64,000 bases of DNA, taken from positions 4,149,429 to 4,213,428 of the forward strand of contig OZ037769.1 in the NCBI GenBank assembly GCA_964035545.1. The letters are read 5' to 3'. Below the pieces are notes generated by a model. It searched no databases. It was given only the letters and a program-made list of their open reading frames with translations, and was not told the DNA's origin. Below, piece by piece: positions 27,861-40,419 of this stretch (the stretch's first letter is position 1; every line of letters begins with the position of its first letter). The translations under genes were made by a program, and so were the position numbers. This stretch comes from Bugula neritina (lineage: Eukaryota; Bryozoa; Gymnolaemata; Cheilostomatida; Bugulidae).

Positions 27861-29637
27861 GCTAAAAGCAATGATTTTAGACTAATTAACACTTTAATAA
27901 CTGAGCAACTTAAATTACATATCTATGTTATACTATTATATATAATAGAAAAATATAATTGCTTCTGTTGTAACTTATGTCAACATTGTTATTAATAACT
28001 GCAGCCAGGCATAATTCTATTAATGAAGTGACCTAAATACATTAGTCAGGCAACTATATATACATTATAGCTTTTGTTTCAATAACACAATAATTTACAG
28101 CAATAAATAAGATAATAATTGCATATAATTAGCAATGACAGTTTTTTCACAGGCACACTACGCAGTTTTTATAAAGACAATTTAGGAATATAATTAACAG
28201 CTTCCCAAAAAATAGTATAGACTCCGCATATATTATATACATGTACATACATATACAGACTATTCTAATTAACTGTTAACTATTTCAATTACATTTATAA
28301 ATGCATAAAATGTAACCTAGAGGATTTTTCTTATTCTATAACTATTGCAAGCAATTAGACAATAAAAGTAACATATTTAATTTAGACTACTCAACTTATG
28401 TTATGTGGTGACAATATAATTCCAAATTTATTTGCTAAATTTTATACTTAAATTACTTGCATTGTTTGTAAAATATTGGGAAATCTGTTTCAAAATTAAC
28501 AAAAACAGTGCAGCTTTTTATACATTATATGTTAATTATATGCTAATTTTTCCAATGCTTTTATCTATTATAGCCATAAATTGTAAGCCAAGCAAGTTAT
28601 ATATATTTAATTTGATAGAAAAACTTGCATTAATGAGCAATTATAAAACTAAGTTTTAACTAAATATAAAAATTTCAAAGACAGATCAAAGAAGTTAAAT
28701 TGAATTGAAGTTAACTTTGTATTTATTTCTTGCAAAGCGTAATTTTGAAAAGCAAGACGTATTCTGAGATATTACAAAAGTTATCATGATTAGAATTTTA
28801 TTTTTAAAGTCTTTGCTTGCTTCAATGTTTTGCTATTACTGTGTATGCAATAAACTTGTTTTATTTATAGGCGCAACAGTAAAATAGGACACAATTTATT
28901 TTAGATGTATAAAACACCAGCATGAATGATATTATAATCTTGGATTGAGTTGTATATAATGAGATTCTTTGATGCCATTTTATCTTTCAGAAACTGCGTA
29001 AACCTTAGAAAATTAAAAGTATTTAATGTGTCAATTGATTTTTGAATTTTGAAGTTGGGCAAGTATATATTATTTGTTGTATTTATTGAAAACCAGGAGC
29101 ATAGTTGTTGCACATGCATTAATCTTTAATATAAAAAGATTTACCAAGCGCATGATTTTGGTTCATGCATGTGAGTTGGATCTTACCATTACAATTTGCT
29201 ATATATATTTCCATGCGTCTCATATAGTTTGAATTTATTATTAGTACTTTTTATATTTACATTTTTATTTTTTGAAACTGCTGGCAGTCAATTTTTTATT
29301 TTTATAGAATTTAAAGATAAATTCTATCTTACTGAACAAACATGGTGATTATTTTGTAGGATGCTTAAACTAGTGAAAACAGGCAATTTTGATTGATCTG
29401 ATAGAACTGTGTACTACAATTTTAAGCATATTATCTCAGCCTCATGTATTTTTCTCATCTTGATAAATTAATTTTATTTTTAAATAATAATTATATATCT
29501 TTTTAGAAAAAAACTGTTTGAAAATTATATATGCATTTGTTTTTAAGAGCAATAATTACTCATTCAAAATTGAAAAGAAATTTTTCATGCTTAAAAAAGC
29601 TGCACTATGATAATGGCGAGCAATTTATGTTGCAGGT
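27861..29637. other. Gene-free stretch
   Basis: AT-rich DNA with no supported exon. Frames at 28432-28659 (plus) and 28901-29119 (minus) lack splice or homology support. Confidence 0.4.
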
Positions 29638-31502
29638 ATGATGTGGGTGGCCATTATGGTAGTCTCATCAACAAAACTGAATGTTTTAGAAATCTCTTAC
29701 AAGCAAGTGAACTTTGAGGGAATTGACTTTGAGCTGATGTCTGGGCAGACAACTTCTGCTAAATACGAAGTTGGTTGTGCCATGAACTGTGTAAATTCGG
29801 ACTTTAAATGCCTCAGTTTCTGTTTGAGAAAAACAAAGAGAAATGTGTTGTGATGTTTTGCATTAACCTAGATCTTTCTTTGAATAATTCCGGAAGCTCC
29901 GAGGTGAGATTTTATGCTCAGGATAAACTGGACGCCAATCACTTGCTAGCTAGAGGCTACATCATTTTGAATTCCTTTTCAAATATTTAACTAGTTATAG
30001 AATTATAGGTATATTTCCTCTTTTGTATTTGCCTCATTAAGTTATTAGGCTTTCAATGCATTATGGCATGTAATTGATCAATCGAAATGTAGACTGTTTC
30101 AAACCAGCTGCAATTACATGTTTCTAGTTACACTACCTTTGACGATATGAAATGTCTCTAAAACCTTTTATATATTATGGCTTCTGTATATCTGTGTATT
30201 ATATAGCTGTAAAATTTTTCTAGCTATGCACACCTAAATATTTGTGAATATATGAAATACATGGTATATCAATCATTATTAACTAATTAATTTCTTTTTT
30301 TTTGTAGATAAGCCATACTCCATGTCATCAGTTCTTATTGATGATCATATTAGGTTTGGCACTAAAAATGCCAATGACGGTATTATCTGCCTACAAAACA
30401 AGACAGGACAAACAAGTTGATGATGGTAATAGATACCAGTGACTAGCCATGCTGGGAAGTGGACCTGCTTAATACACATTGTATTTGGACTGTAAGAATG
30501 CTCAACACTAAAGCTGACTTTTGTAAAAAGAGTATCATATCTAAAGTTACTTTAAATAATACATGTTGTTTGAAGAAATATTTTGCAACATGAAAAGTAT
30601 AAGGATGAAACTCAACTAAAAAGCAACATTTTTAGTTTTTAAAACATTTTATGATCACAACTTAACTCATTTTGCAGCATATTGCATAGCACTAATAAAT
30701 GAGGTATTTTGTATACAGACTTTTTAGTATATACATACTTGTATTAGTGTAAAACTTGGTTAAATTAGTATAATTCTGCTATAATATAACTATAGAGCAA
30801 AAGTTGGCTTTTAATAATTCAATAAGCCTCTCCCTCACCCCATCTCTTTCTCTATTTCTTCTGGATCTCTTTGTTTAAAAAAACTCATCACAAATGAATT
30901 ACTTCAACTGCAAATTTATACATTTGTTTTTTTATATTTTTTGTAGTCAGTGACTTTAAAACTAAGAGAATAAAGGTCACTGTGGCTGAGAATGAGGAAG
31001 ATCTAGAAAATCCCAAAAATCCTGAAAATGTAAGTCATTATTACACATTGTTAAGTTGTGAGACACCAATGATAGAAAAATACGTACATGAATCTGCAGA
31101 TTCAACAAATGATGAGTCAAGTTATTAGATTGTTCTTGAACTATGAGATTAAAGCTCATGGCTATATTAGTTATCCTGAAACTTAAATAAACCACTAGTT
31201 TGAAGAACTATTGGAAAATAATAATATTCTATAGTTCATAATACAAATTTTAGTAAAATGCACAATGTTCAAAAGAATGGTATAAATACAGTGTGAACAA
31301 ACTCAATTCGAATGTTATTACAAAGCACACGCAAAATAATTTTAATCCAACCTTAATAGTATTTCTTTTGCTTCAAAAATGGATAATAAATACAGACTTT
31401 ATTTTTTACCCTATAATTTTTGTTTAATGTTTTTATAAAGGTACTGCATATTGATTCTAGGTGTGCCAACCATACGAAGGCTGTTGCTATAATGCAAGAT
31501 GA
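29638..31502 (+). pseudogene. PAN/Apple-domain single-pass membrane protein gene, one frameshift
   Basis: Four exons: 29638-29903, 30308-30425, 30947-31029, 31461-31502, all GT-AG with matching phases. The first begins MMWVAIMVVSS (possible signal peptide) and continues to a PAN/Apple-like core with VGCAMNCVNSDFKCLSF. Reading then moves to another frame for LFEKNKEKCVVMFC. Loss of a single base near 29816-29822 would explain this. The C.x3.C.x5.C spacing followed by F-x-F and a later Cys fits PAN domains. Exon 2 encodes a hydrophobic segment (FLLMIILGLALKM), the likely transmembrane helix. Exons 3-4 give a short charged tail ending NAR-stop. It may be a pseudogene, a null allele or an assembly error. 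An upstream non-coding or signal exon cannot be excluded. Confidence 0.6.
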
Positions 31503-32973
31503 AATTTTATGATTGCCGATTATTATATATATGACTTGAACTTGACTTCAACTGAACTTTAAAGCTATCTCCATGTTTTGTTGAATCAATAACAATAACA
31601 AGGCTGCTTCAAAGTAAGCATGCAGAGCTGGATTATTATGTATAACTACTAAATGCACCGCTGCTATATATTTAAATGTTGTTTAATTTATTGAAACTTG
31701 ATTTAATTTATTGTAATAAGCAGCATAATATATTATAGGAGGCTTCATTGTATGTGTCAATTTTATTATGTTTTTGTCAAATTATTCTCCAAAGTTTTTA
31801 TTATAGATTTAAATTTCCAAGAATTTCATAATTGTCAATTCCAGTTATGGTGCACTCTCCTGTTTGAAGCTTTCAGACTTTTTTGAGCAATTGTTTACTT
31901 GTTTACTACAGATACATATCGGTGTAGTTCTTGTGTTGAATTTATGTAATAAAAAGTTAAAATAAATGCGTAAAAATATGCTCTGCTTTTAGTTATTTAT
32001 GCTATGTGAGTAATTATACCTTTGATAACGCAAAACTAATCAAGGAAAATAAGATTAGGTACACCTCTAAAGTTTGGCAGACAAAGGGTGCTTATTGCTA
32101 TGGAAACTAAGAAACATTATTTCTTAAAAATTAAACTAAAGCACATAAACATAATTAAGCATATGCTAATATATTTGAAAATTCTTTATTTGCAAGATAT
32201 ATGTCTAATATTTGGAAAAATTTAATTTCTACAAATTTACATTACATTATATATAGTTTTCCCAGCAAAGCAATAATTGGTTTATAACAATCAAGTAAAG
32301 CCAAGTCTTCTATATATCATATTACAATAGTTTTCTAGCAGTTACGGGCTAAGGTAATATGCATAAAGAAGTATACGCTATAACCTTGAAAATCAATTTC
32401 ATCTTATAGCTCTATAGCCCGCTTACTATGTGTATGAAAACAAATTGATTGATATTATTGACCTAGCTGAAGAACTTTGACTAAAATTCAAAAACTCAGT
32501 TTTCCTTCCCGTGTTGATTTCGGATCATGTTCTAAATGTAATTAGTCTTAGATGTTATCAAGGATTTGAGGTCTTCCTGGAAAAAATTACAGTTTTTTGC
32601 ACTTGCATTTAAGTTTCAAGAAGGTTTTTTTCAGTGTGTGATGCTTTCCCAGCCTTAAGCTTGTATAAGCTCAAAGGAAATACTGATCTAGACATTTGCA
32701 TTATCTTAGTTTAAAAACTCGTTTATTAATTTTTTCATTTCCACCAAAATATTTTCACTGACACAGATATGAAATACTATTAGTAGGAAAAATTGATTTG
32801 TGAATTATAATTGGCAGAAGCTGTAACATTACGTATATTATTATGTCACATTTGATAAATTACCCATGCTAGCTGTGGGAAGCCAATCATCAAAAGATAG
32901 TTTTGAGCCCAGCTGAAATATTTACGGTAATTATTTCTGCTTATTAATTTCTAAAAATAGATCAACTATTATT

Positions 32974-33010
32974 ATTGGTCAATACACTATTGCTATTGAT
33001 TGTATATAAA
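32974..33010 (+). promoter_or_regulatory. CCAAT/TATA promoter of gene 5
   Basis: ATTGGTCAATA begins at 32974 (inverted CCAAT) and TATATAAA lies at 33003-33010, about 60 bp before the ATG at 33065. It is the plus-strand counterpart of the modules at genes 2-4. Confidence 0.75.
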
Positions 33011-33064
33011 CTTTTTAGCTTTGCTCAGACTACTATTCCAAATACATACGAGTTACTCGGCACA

Positions 33065-35858
33065 ATGTGTAAGTACAGTTTGGTGATTGCATAGGTACTT
33101 TATCATATTAATTTCTTAACAATTTCACATTTTTATTTTTTTTATTAGTAAGACCTCTAGCATATATATTCATACATATATTTACTATAGACACAAAAGT
33201 AAACTTGCATGAATGCGCATTGCCACACACCTGCATACACTTTTGTAACACACGCACACACACACACACGCACGCACGCACTCACACACACACAAACTCA
33301 CATACTCACACTCACACACTCACACATAAACTCACACATAAACTCACACATAAACTCACACACAAATTGTCGCCAATTTTATTCAAGGATTGTGAAACAT
33401 AGAGTTCTTTTGTCTATTTTTAGTATCTGGTAAAATCTGGTTGTGCGTTGCCCTTCTATTCATAGGTAAGCAAAGATCGTTATCACGTTTATCAACATTA
33501 TGTAAACAGATGCATCCATGCATGCAACAGCATGTATCTGGTCAAATAATGTATTTCCACACGTAAATATGCATCTTATGATAATATGAAAATAAAATTG
33601 TATGGTATAAAACTTAATAATATATATGTATAATTCAATTTTATTCTATATTATACTGCTTGCATTATATCATGTACCTAAGGCTATCAGAGTTAGGTGG
33701 CATATGCTATATATATTTAGGTGCTGTTTGAGAGGCTGTATTGATTTAGGTAAACAACCAGTAGACATGTATCTGTATGTATAAATATCAATACTATATT
33801 TATATGCATAGTCAATTAAAAAGAATTGACATCCTGTATATATTTTTGTCAAAAAGTTATATATATATACACTGTTAATAATCCCTTTTGTAAATTTTAA
33901 ATAAAAGAAACATGTTATGTTGTTAGCCTGTATAAAATTAATTTATATCATTCTACTTTACTATACGCAGTTAAACTGTGTTCTATTATTTTGCTTTAGG
34001 AGCAAACTGTTCACGTGGATATCATCCTAGAAATAGACCATTCAACCGCCGACCACATACGTATTATAAGCCAGGTAATATATTATAACTTATATCAACT
34101 TTTGAAAAAGGAATAAATAACAATATGTTTTTAGTTATAAATTTCTGACAAAATATATTTACTTAGCCTTTCATGGGGTTTTTGTTTTATTAAAAATAAA
34201 TGTTTCAGCTTAAAAATACAAAACATAGCAACACAATTTTGTTTTGACTATAGTCATTGTTTTGTAAACCCAAATAAACTATATATCACATAATTAACAA
34301 TTGATTCTTTAATTTTGTTTAGAACTTAAAATATATAACTTTTTATTATTCTAACATATAATTTATTGAATTGTATTTTATATTATAGTATGTGAGGATA
34401 ATTTGGTAGATATTTTCTGCCAATACAAGCAACTGGTAAATTACAAAACATATGACAGCTGTTTAAGGTATGTTTGCATAAGTTCGAGGGTACGAATTGC
34501 ATAGTAGAAAAATTGCAAGTTATAATCAATAGTTAATTAAAGCAATAACTATTAGTTTACTATTGAGCAACGTATTTCATATATTTGTTATAAAAAACTA
34601 ATGTTCTTATAATGTGATAATTTCACATAACATTTTATTATTTTATTATATATGCAACAACCAAGAGATTTGAAGTTTGCTCTAAAATCTTTTTCAAAAT
34701 CGATTTTATCATTATATATTACCACAACTAGTGTGTGTGGGTCTCGTTTAACTACTTTTAACTAGAATGCTAACGCTTGTGGTTAAAACATTAAATTAAT
34801 TAAATTTATATACAAGTACAATTTTATTGGCTGTTAGGACTATACTAGCACTTACAATGTTTATTTTATTATCAACAGTTGCATTCGTTAGAGCATATTT
34901 TTCAGAGCTCGGGATTTGTTTGCTGAATCAACAACCAACTGCAAGATCAAGGACTCAGTTCAGAGGGTGATTCGGGGAGTTGACTTTGTGTTCCAATTTG
35001 CTCGGAATTGCGCCCGTTTTCAGATTGACTTTCCAGGAGATGGTAAAAAATTCTTAGATTGATCAGCAGTTATAAACCCTCAGTGTAATATAGTATAAAT
35101 TATTTGTCCTATAAAATCAGCCTAGTGTAAAAATAACTTAACTATATAGAGATAGTATGTTATTGCAAAAGGATAAAGATGTGTACTATTATAATTATCT
35201 CAATAGAAATTTTTGCTTTTTATAATCTACTAAATATTCTTATTTTCTAGGCTGTCCCACACTCTCAGATTGTGTTGCAATTCTAATTGAAAGTGACGGC
35301 ACAACAGTCAACTGGTAGGCTATTGTGCATTTTATTTCTAGCGAAATACAACTAAGAAAGATACTTGCTGCTATAAAATTCTTTTCATTAGTATTATTAC
35401 TACGCAAGGACCAAAAATGGACTTGGAAAAATTAATTTTGAAAAGAAGATGCGATTGCAAACTGTAAACACAAACACATTGATTGAAGGGTTAACATTTT
35501 TAATTCAAGCTTATAAAAATTATTTATTGATATAGCACAGCATCAACTTAATATGTATTAAGATAACATTACAAATTAAACAGAAGTTATTTTGAATACT
35601 ATTGCTATATTATGCGATATATATTGATTGTAATTTGTCATTGCATGATAATAATATTCAGTTAGAGACAATCTATATGTCTATGTATATATTGTATGTA
35701 ACAGTAGCAAGAAAGAAGCAGCCAATCAGTGCTACGAAGACATAAGGAAAACAGGTACATGTGATTTCCTTGGTCCAATACAGGACTTGATTATTGGACA
35801 GTTTCTACCTATGGTGTGTCCAGTTATACAACCAGAATTACCTGCTAGCTGCTACTAA
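33065..35858 (+). CDS. Secreted 12-Cys family protein, gene 5
   Basis: Plus-strand exons: 33065-33068, 33424-33465, 34000-34074, 34389-34467, 34906-35042, 35251-35314, 35705-35858 (555 nt, 184 aa plus stop). The signal peptide is MLSGKIWLCVALLFIG, four residues shorter than in genes 1-4. The variable exon is the longest and is basic (NCSRGYHPRNRPFNRRPHTY...). Body cysteine spacing is C-x8-C-x13-C-x13-C-x22-C-x11-C-x5-C-x13-C-x8-C-x9-C-x18-C-x10-C, ending PASCY. With gene 6 it forms a second subfamily: CPTLSDC replaces the CGRL...C of genes 1-4, and the segments IQDLIIGQFLPMVCPVIQP and RVIRGVDFVF are shared. The orientation is opposite to genes 1-4. Function is unknown. Confidence 0.88.
33241..33365. 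repeat. (CA)n and ACTCACACATAA-type repeat
   Basis: CA-rich runs with several units of 'actcacacataa', inside intron 1 of gene 5. Confidence 0.9.
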
Positions 35859-36330
35859 AACGATTTTTTAAATCTTTGTATTAGTGTTTGATATTTGTTA
35901 CGTATTGCTGTTTATATAAATACATTATATACGGTTTTATATTATAATAACTTTGTGTTAAGTAGTTATATATCACTTTCACATTCATATTGAGCTGTAA
36001 AGTTGATGCACATGAGATATGTTGTAGAGCTTTTTCATCATAAAGCATTGTAGACTTATTAACTTGTTTACCAGCAAAATTGTAAAAAATATAATGTTAC
36101 AAAATTGGTAATTAATTTCGAGATTATTCACTTGTCGTCTACAAGGTGACAGTTGAACTCCAGGTCTCAGTGTTATAAATAGTTATAGTTTGGCAATTTT
36201 TCCCATTTCACCAGCAGACAAGTTATTGACTGAATTTATCAACCTTTAAAGGGAATATATAGCTGAACAGTCTGATAATATTGGTTATTATAAACACTCG
36301 TGAATATGCAGTGAGTTATATGTACAGTAA
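35859..36330. other. Downstream flank of gene 5
   Basis: AT-rich, no exon seen. No canonical AATAAA lies close to the stop codon. Confidence 0.4.
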
Positions 36331-36555
36331 GGGAGCAGCTGTGGTCTAGGGGTTAGAGCATTTATCTATATAGTAAACACGGAGTCATTGGTTTGAGCCC
36401 AGACAAAGGCCAATGGTGATGTTAGGAAGAGCATCCAGTCATAATTGCTTCTGTGCTTCATCCTAATAAGTCCTTAGCCCACTTTACCAAAAACCCTTTC
36501 CACTAGGAGTCTCTCACAAGGATGCTGACTATATGATAAACTTGTTTGAGTTTAT
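36331..36555 (+). mobile_element. tRNA-derived SINE, copy 2 (nearly full length)
   Basis: Head gggagcagctgtggtctagg with A-box-like TGGTCTAGGGGTTAGAGC and B-box-like GGTTTGAGCCC. The core is gatgttaggaagagcatcca, and the tail is 'tctcacaaggatgctgacta'. The core resembles the GGAAGGGCATCC core I remember from invertebrate SINE superfamilies; that link is from memory. Confidence 0.8.
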
Positions 36556-38070
36556 ACAGTAAGAATTTGAATCAACATTTCCAAATATATACACTATAGC
36601 AAGTAGCTGTTAAAGTAAGCAATAACTTGGAATTCTAAGATTAAAGGTAATCAAAATTATAATTTGCACAGCCAAATATACATGAGCCTAACATAATGAA
36701 TTACCTGTTGTAACTGCAGTTCTACAAATATTAGAAAATATTAAAAAAACCAAAATGAACTAAAAAGGAAAAAGGAAATGATGCATAATGTAAACTATGT
36801 ATGCGGAATTTCAATTATATAATATTCCAAACAAACGACACATTATATATAGCATAGACAAACATTATGAGAGTTAAAACAACTTATATACTTGCGTCAA
36901 ATTACATGCATCAAGTATGTTTTTATAGAAGTATTTGCAAAGTGAGTGCACTCAAACCAGATATGATTAATACTTTCTGCCTATAATTAACTGCCAAATC
37001 ATGTGTTTAGCTATTAGCTCTAACTGTGATACTAAATCATGTTATTTGGTTCGAATACAAGCTTAATCTAACACTAATGACATGTTAAAATGTTCTTTAT
37101 ATATAAGCTAATATATTAGACTTTAGAGTATATTACATTGACAAACTACAGTCAATGTCTTTAAAATGAAGTGTTGGTCTCCTGCATGGCTTCATCTTGT
37201 AACAAATTCAAACAGCCAACTCGTTCTATAGACACATCTTTCTACAGACTCAGCCAGGACGTATAGGCTATAAGATATTTCTAATACTTACAATAATAAT
37301 TACTAATACTAGGCTTGCAGTACTATTAGAGTTATACTGTATATGATTTTGCAGAATATAACTTTTTTTTCAAAATTGGGAAGTTGGTATTGCCAAGCCC
37401 AGTTTTCAAAAACACAATCTGCTTGAGATTTATTTCCACATATCTTCCATGGCATGGCACATTCTTTACAGTTATGGAACAAGATTCCAAGTTTTGATAA
37501 ATTTGTTTGAAGCTCAACTGACAGATGAATTACTAAATATAGATTGATTTAGTGTCATAGCTTGCAATATGTCATGCCCAGGTAGTTGAAGTATATATCA
37601 TAGCGTACCAGAACTTGACTGTCTCAATACATTTTTTAATTTGTATTTTAATGGGCTTTTTTGCACATTAATCAACTTTAATTTAGAAGCCATAACACGT
37701 GGAAGTCGATTTAAAATTTCAATAGCTAAAGTTTTTAAAATTAAAATGGTTACAGTTATGCGAGGTTGCATACCCATGCCAACGATGTTAATATATGTAA
37801 ATATTTAAGACTATATTTTTTGACTTACACAACATATGGCCATCACCTAGCAGTAGACCAGTCATTCTTAGTGGTTCTTGCTGCACATCATGCTATATAG
37901 ATTAGCACAGAATCTATCCTAAAATTACAAAATTTTTACCATTAACATTTGGAATATAACTAAACATGTACCAAGATAATATAGTGCTATAATAAGCAAA
38001 CTCTACTACGTCTAAGGGAACTATAATGTGTTATTGTTACATATCAATCATAGTACAATGAAGCTTTATC

Positions 38071-38265
38071 AGAGTAGATGTGGTCTAGGGGTTAGAGCGT
38101 TTGCTTAGTAAACACTAGGTCATGGGTTAGACCCCTGGCAAAGGTGATGTTAGGAAGAGCATCCAGCCATCATTGCTCCTGTTCCCCACCTGAATAAGTC
38201 CTTGGCCCAATTTAACAAAAACCTTTCCAATCAGGGGTTTCTAAGATATGTAGCAACTATAAATT
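38071..38265 (+). mobile_element. tRNA-derived SINE, copy 3
   Basis: Same layout as the copy at 36331: tggtctaggggttagagcg head, gggttagacccc B-box, gatgttaggaagagcatcca core and 'caggggtttctaagatatg' end. Confidence 0.8.
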
Positions 38266-40300
38266 TGCGTTATTTTTTAGTCTACAACATTCTATTTGCA
38301 ATAATAGTTCAAGTGTTGAAATTTTTAAGCATAAATTGTTAAAGAGGTGCGTGTTTATTGTCTTGGGCATTTTCTTGCTTGCACGTGCTAACATCAAGGT
38401 TCTCATTTGGTGTCTTGAGAATATAGTAAGAAATATACTATTTTCACATAAATTCTATTAGCAAATCTAGTAAAAAACTAGGTTAATATAGTAAGTATAG
38501 TTAATATATAGATTAAGTTAGTAAATCTAGATATTAATTAAGTTAGTAGGCTAATTATGGCTATAATATAAATACAGTCAGTAAATCTGGCTATAAATTA
38601 GGCTGATCGCGTTACAGTAATAAATCTTGCAGAATTATCTCAATGGATTTGGTTTAAGCATGCATTAGTAAAGCTCCCTATTATTAATCTTAAGAAAGAT
38701 ATACAATAATAAACTGAATTCTTATAAGTTGAAAAAAGCATGGCGTGTAACTCCGCTACAATAGCTTTTAAAGCAGATTGTAAATTATCTTGTATAACCA
38801 AATGGTTATTCAGATGAAAACTCCAAAAAAGCAACAGTATTAACAATATTGCTGCCAGAACTTCGACTATAATATAGAATGCAGCCTATATTTGTAAGAC
38901 TGGGGACTAAACACTTTGAATATACACATATATAGCTATACATGCTCTCTACCAATGTTGGTTAAAAATCAATTGAAACTACTTGAATGAGATTTCACTA
39001 GCTTTGAAGTTGCATTCACTATATTATCTACTCACTGTTATGTTATTATGATTATAATTATAGGCGTATAACTGTTACACAAGATATAATAAAAAGATAA
39101 TTTATTAGGTTACTTATGCCTTTAAAAAAATATAAAAAGGCAAAAGCAAATAAACTACAAAATTTTATACTAAGCTAAAATTTTTGCTACTAAATGACAG
39201 CTAGTAGAGCAAGCTAAAAATCAAATCAATTACTTAATTACTTAGCACGGCTTAATGTTGCTTAATCTCTCTTGTATGTTTTATGATGAGCTGCATATTC
39301 AAACAAACGATGGGTGTGCAACGCCAACAAGCAGGATTATGCTAGCTGTAAAGCTAATATGCTCTGGAATTTTGCTTTAAGTATTTTGAGTACGCCTGAG
39401 AGATTTGCTAGAATTTTCAAAATATACCCGGGCGTGGTACTAGAGGTTACAGTGCTTTTAAGTAGAATTATATGTATCTATTGCATAATGCATAGATATC
39501 TTGTTCGTTATGGATCCAAATGTCTAGCATAGCATGCTTTATATATAAACTAGTATATTCAATATATTTACACGCTAACTGGATTAAGGATAACTGCCCT
39601 CTACATACATGTATTATTATGTATATAGTATCGATAAATAATTTTAGGAAATTTTGTTAATAATTAATACTCTACTATAAATATGCGATATATTTATATG
39701 AATATAATTTCCATTAACTTTTTGCGTGAAAACTGAGCAAATTAAACATGTGGTATGAAATGTATTGAAGAGCACAACCATGCAGCTTTATACGTTGTAG
39801 AAATTTTTGAGTCAAGCCAAAAAAGCTTCAATTTTTTATTCTAAGCAGTCAAAAAAATGTGCAGTTTTCTGACTTTAAGCTTAACCTTGAAGTCAAAGAT
39901 TAATACTACGATTGTGCTTTGAGCTATTTATTATATTATTATCATTATTATATTGCATATATGATACATTTATGTAAGTATTTTTATGTTTTAAAAAATC
40001 AGTTTTCTCTTAACTTTAAAACTTGTATAATTCAAAAGCATGGGTTTTAGCTTTTGCATTTTTAGTTTTAGGAATTTATGTATTTTTTACCTATAAGAAT
40101 ATGTCACCCAAGAACAGCAAAAAATGATCTGATTAGGGAGGAAAAAATCTCATGAACTATGCACCACATTTGATAAATTGCCAACATTAAAATAATCTTA
40201 GAAAGCTTATCATCAAAAGAGAGATTAACCCAAGTCTTTAAAATATTGGGAATATGAGATCAAATAAAAAATGTTCTTGAGCCGGTATGTAAAATAAGAC
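38266..40300. other. Gene-free spacer upstream of gene 6
   Basis: No exon with matching splice sites was found. The stretch includes degenerate 'gtaaatctagatataaatta' type repeats around 38460-38600. Confidence 0.4.
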
Positions 40301-40303
40301 TTC

Positions 40304-40340
40304 ATTGGTCAATACAGAGTTTCGAATAATTTTATATAAA
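40304..40340 (+). promoter_or_regulatory. CCAAT/TATA promoter of gene 6
   Basis: ATTGGTCAATA begins at 40304 and TATATAAA lies at 40333-40340, 80 bp before the ATG at 40420. The ATTGGTCAATA word is identical to that of gene 5. Confidence 0.77.
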
Positions 40341-40419
40341 CTGGAAAGTTTTGAACTGGGTGTCAGATTAAATATACAAGCACTACTTGGCACCATATCA
40401 TTATAATCTACACTTCAAT

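Noticed and set aside
36331-36402. tRNA gene at the head of the SINE
   Set aside because: A- and B-box-like words are present, but the acceptor and anticodon arms do not fold, and a SINE core follows.
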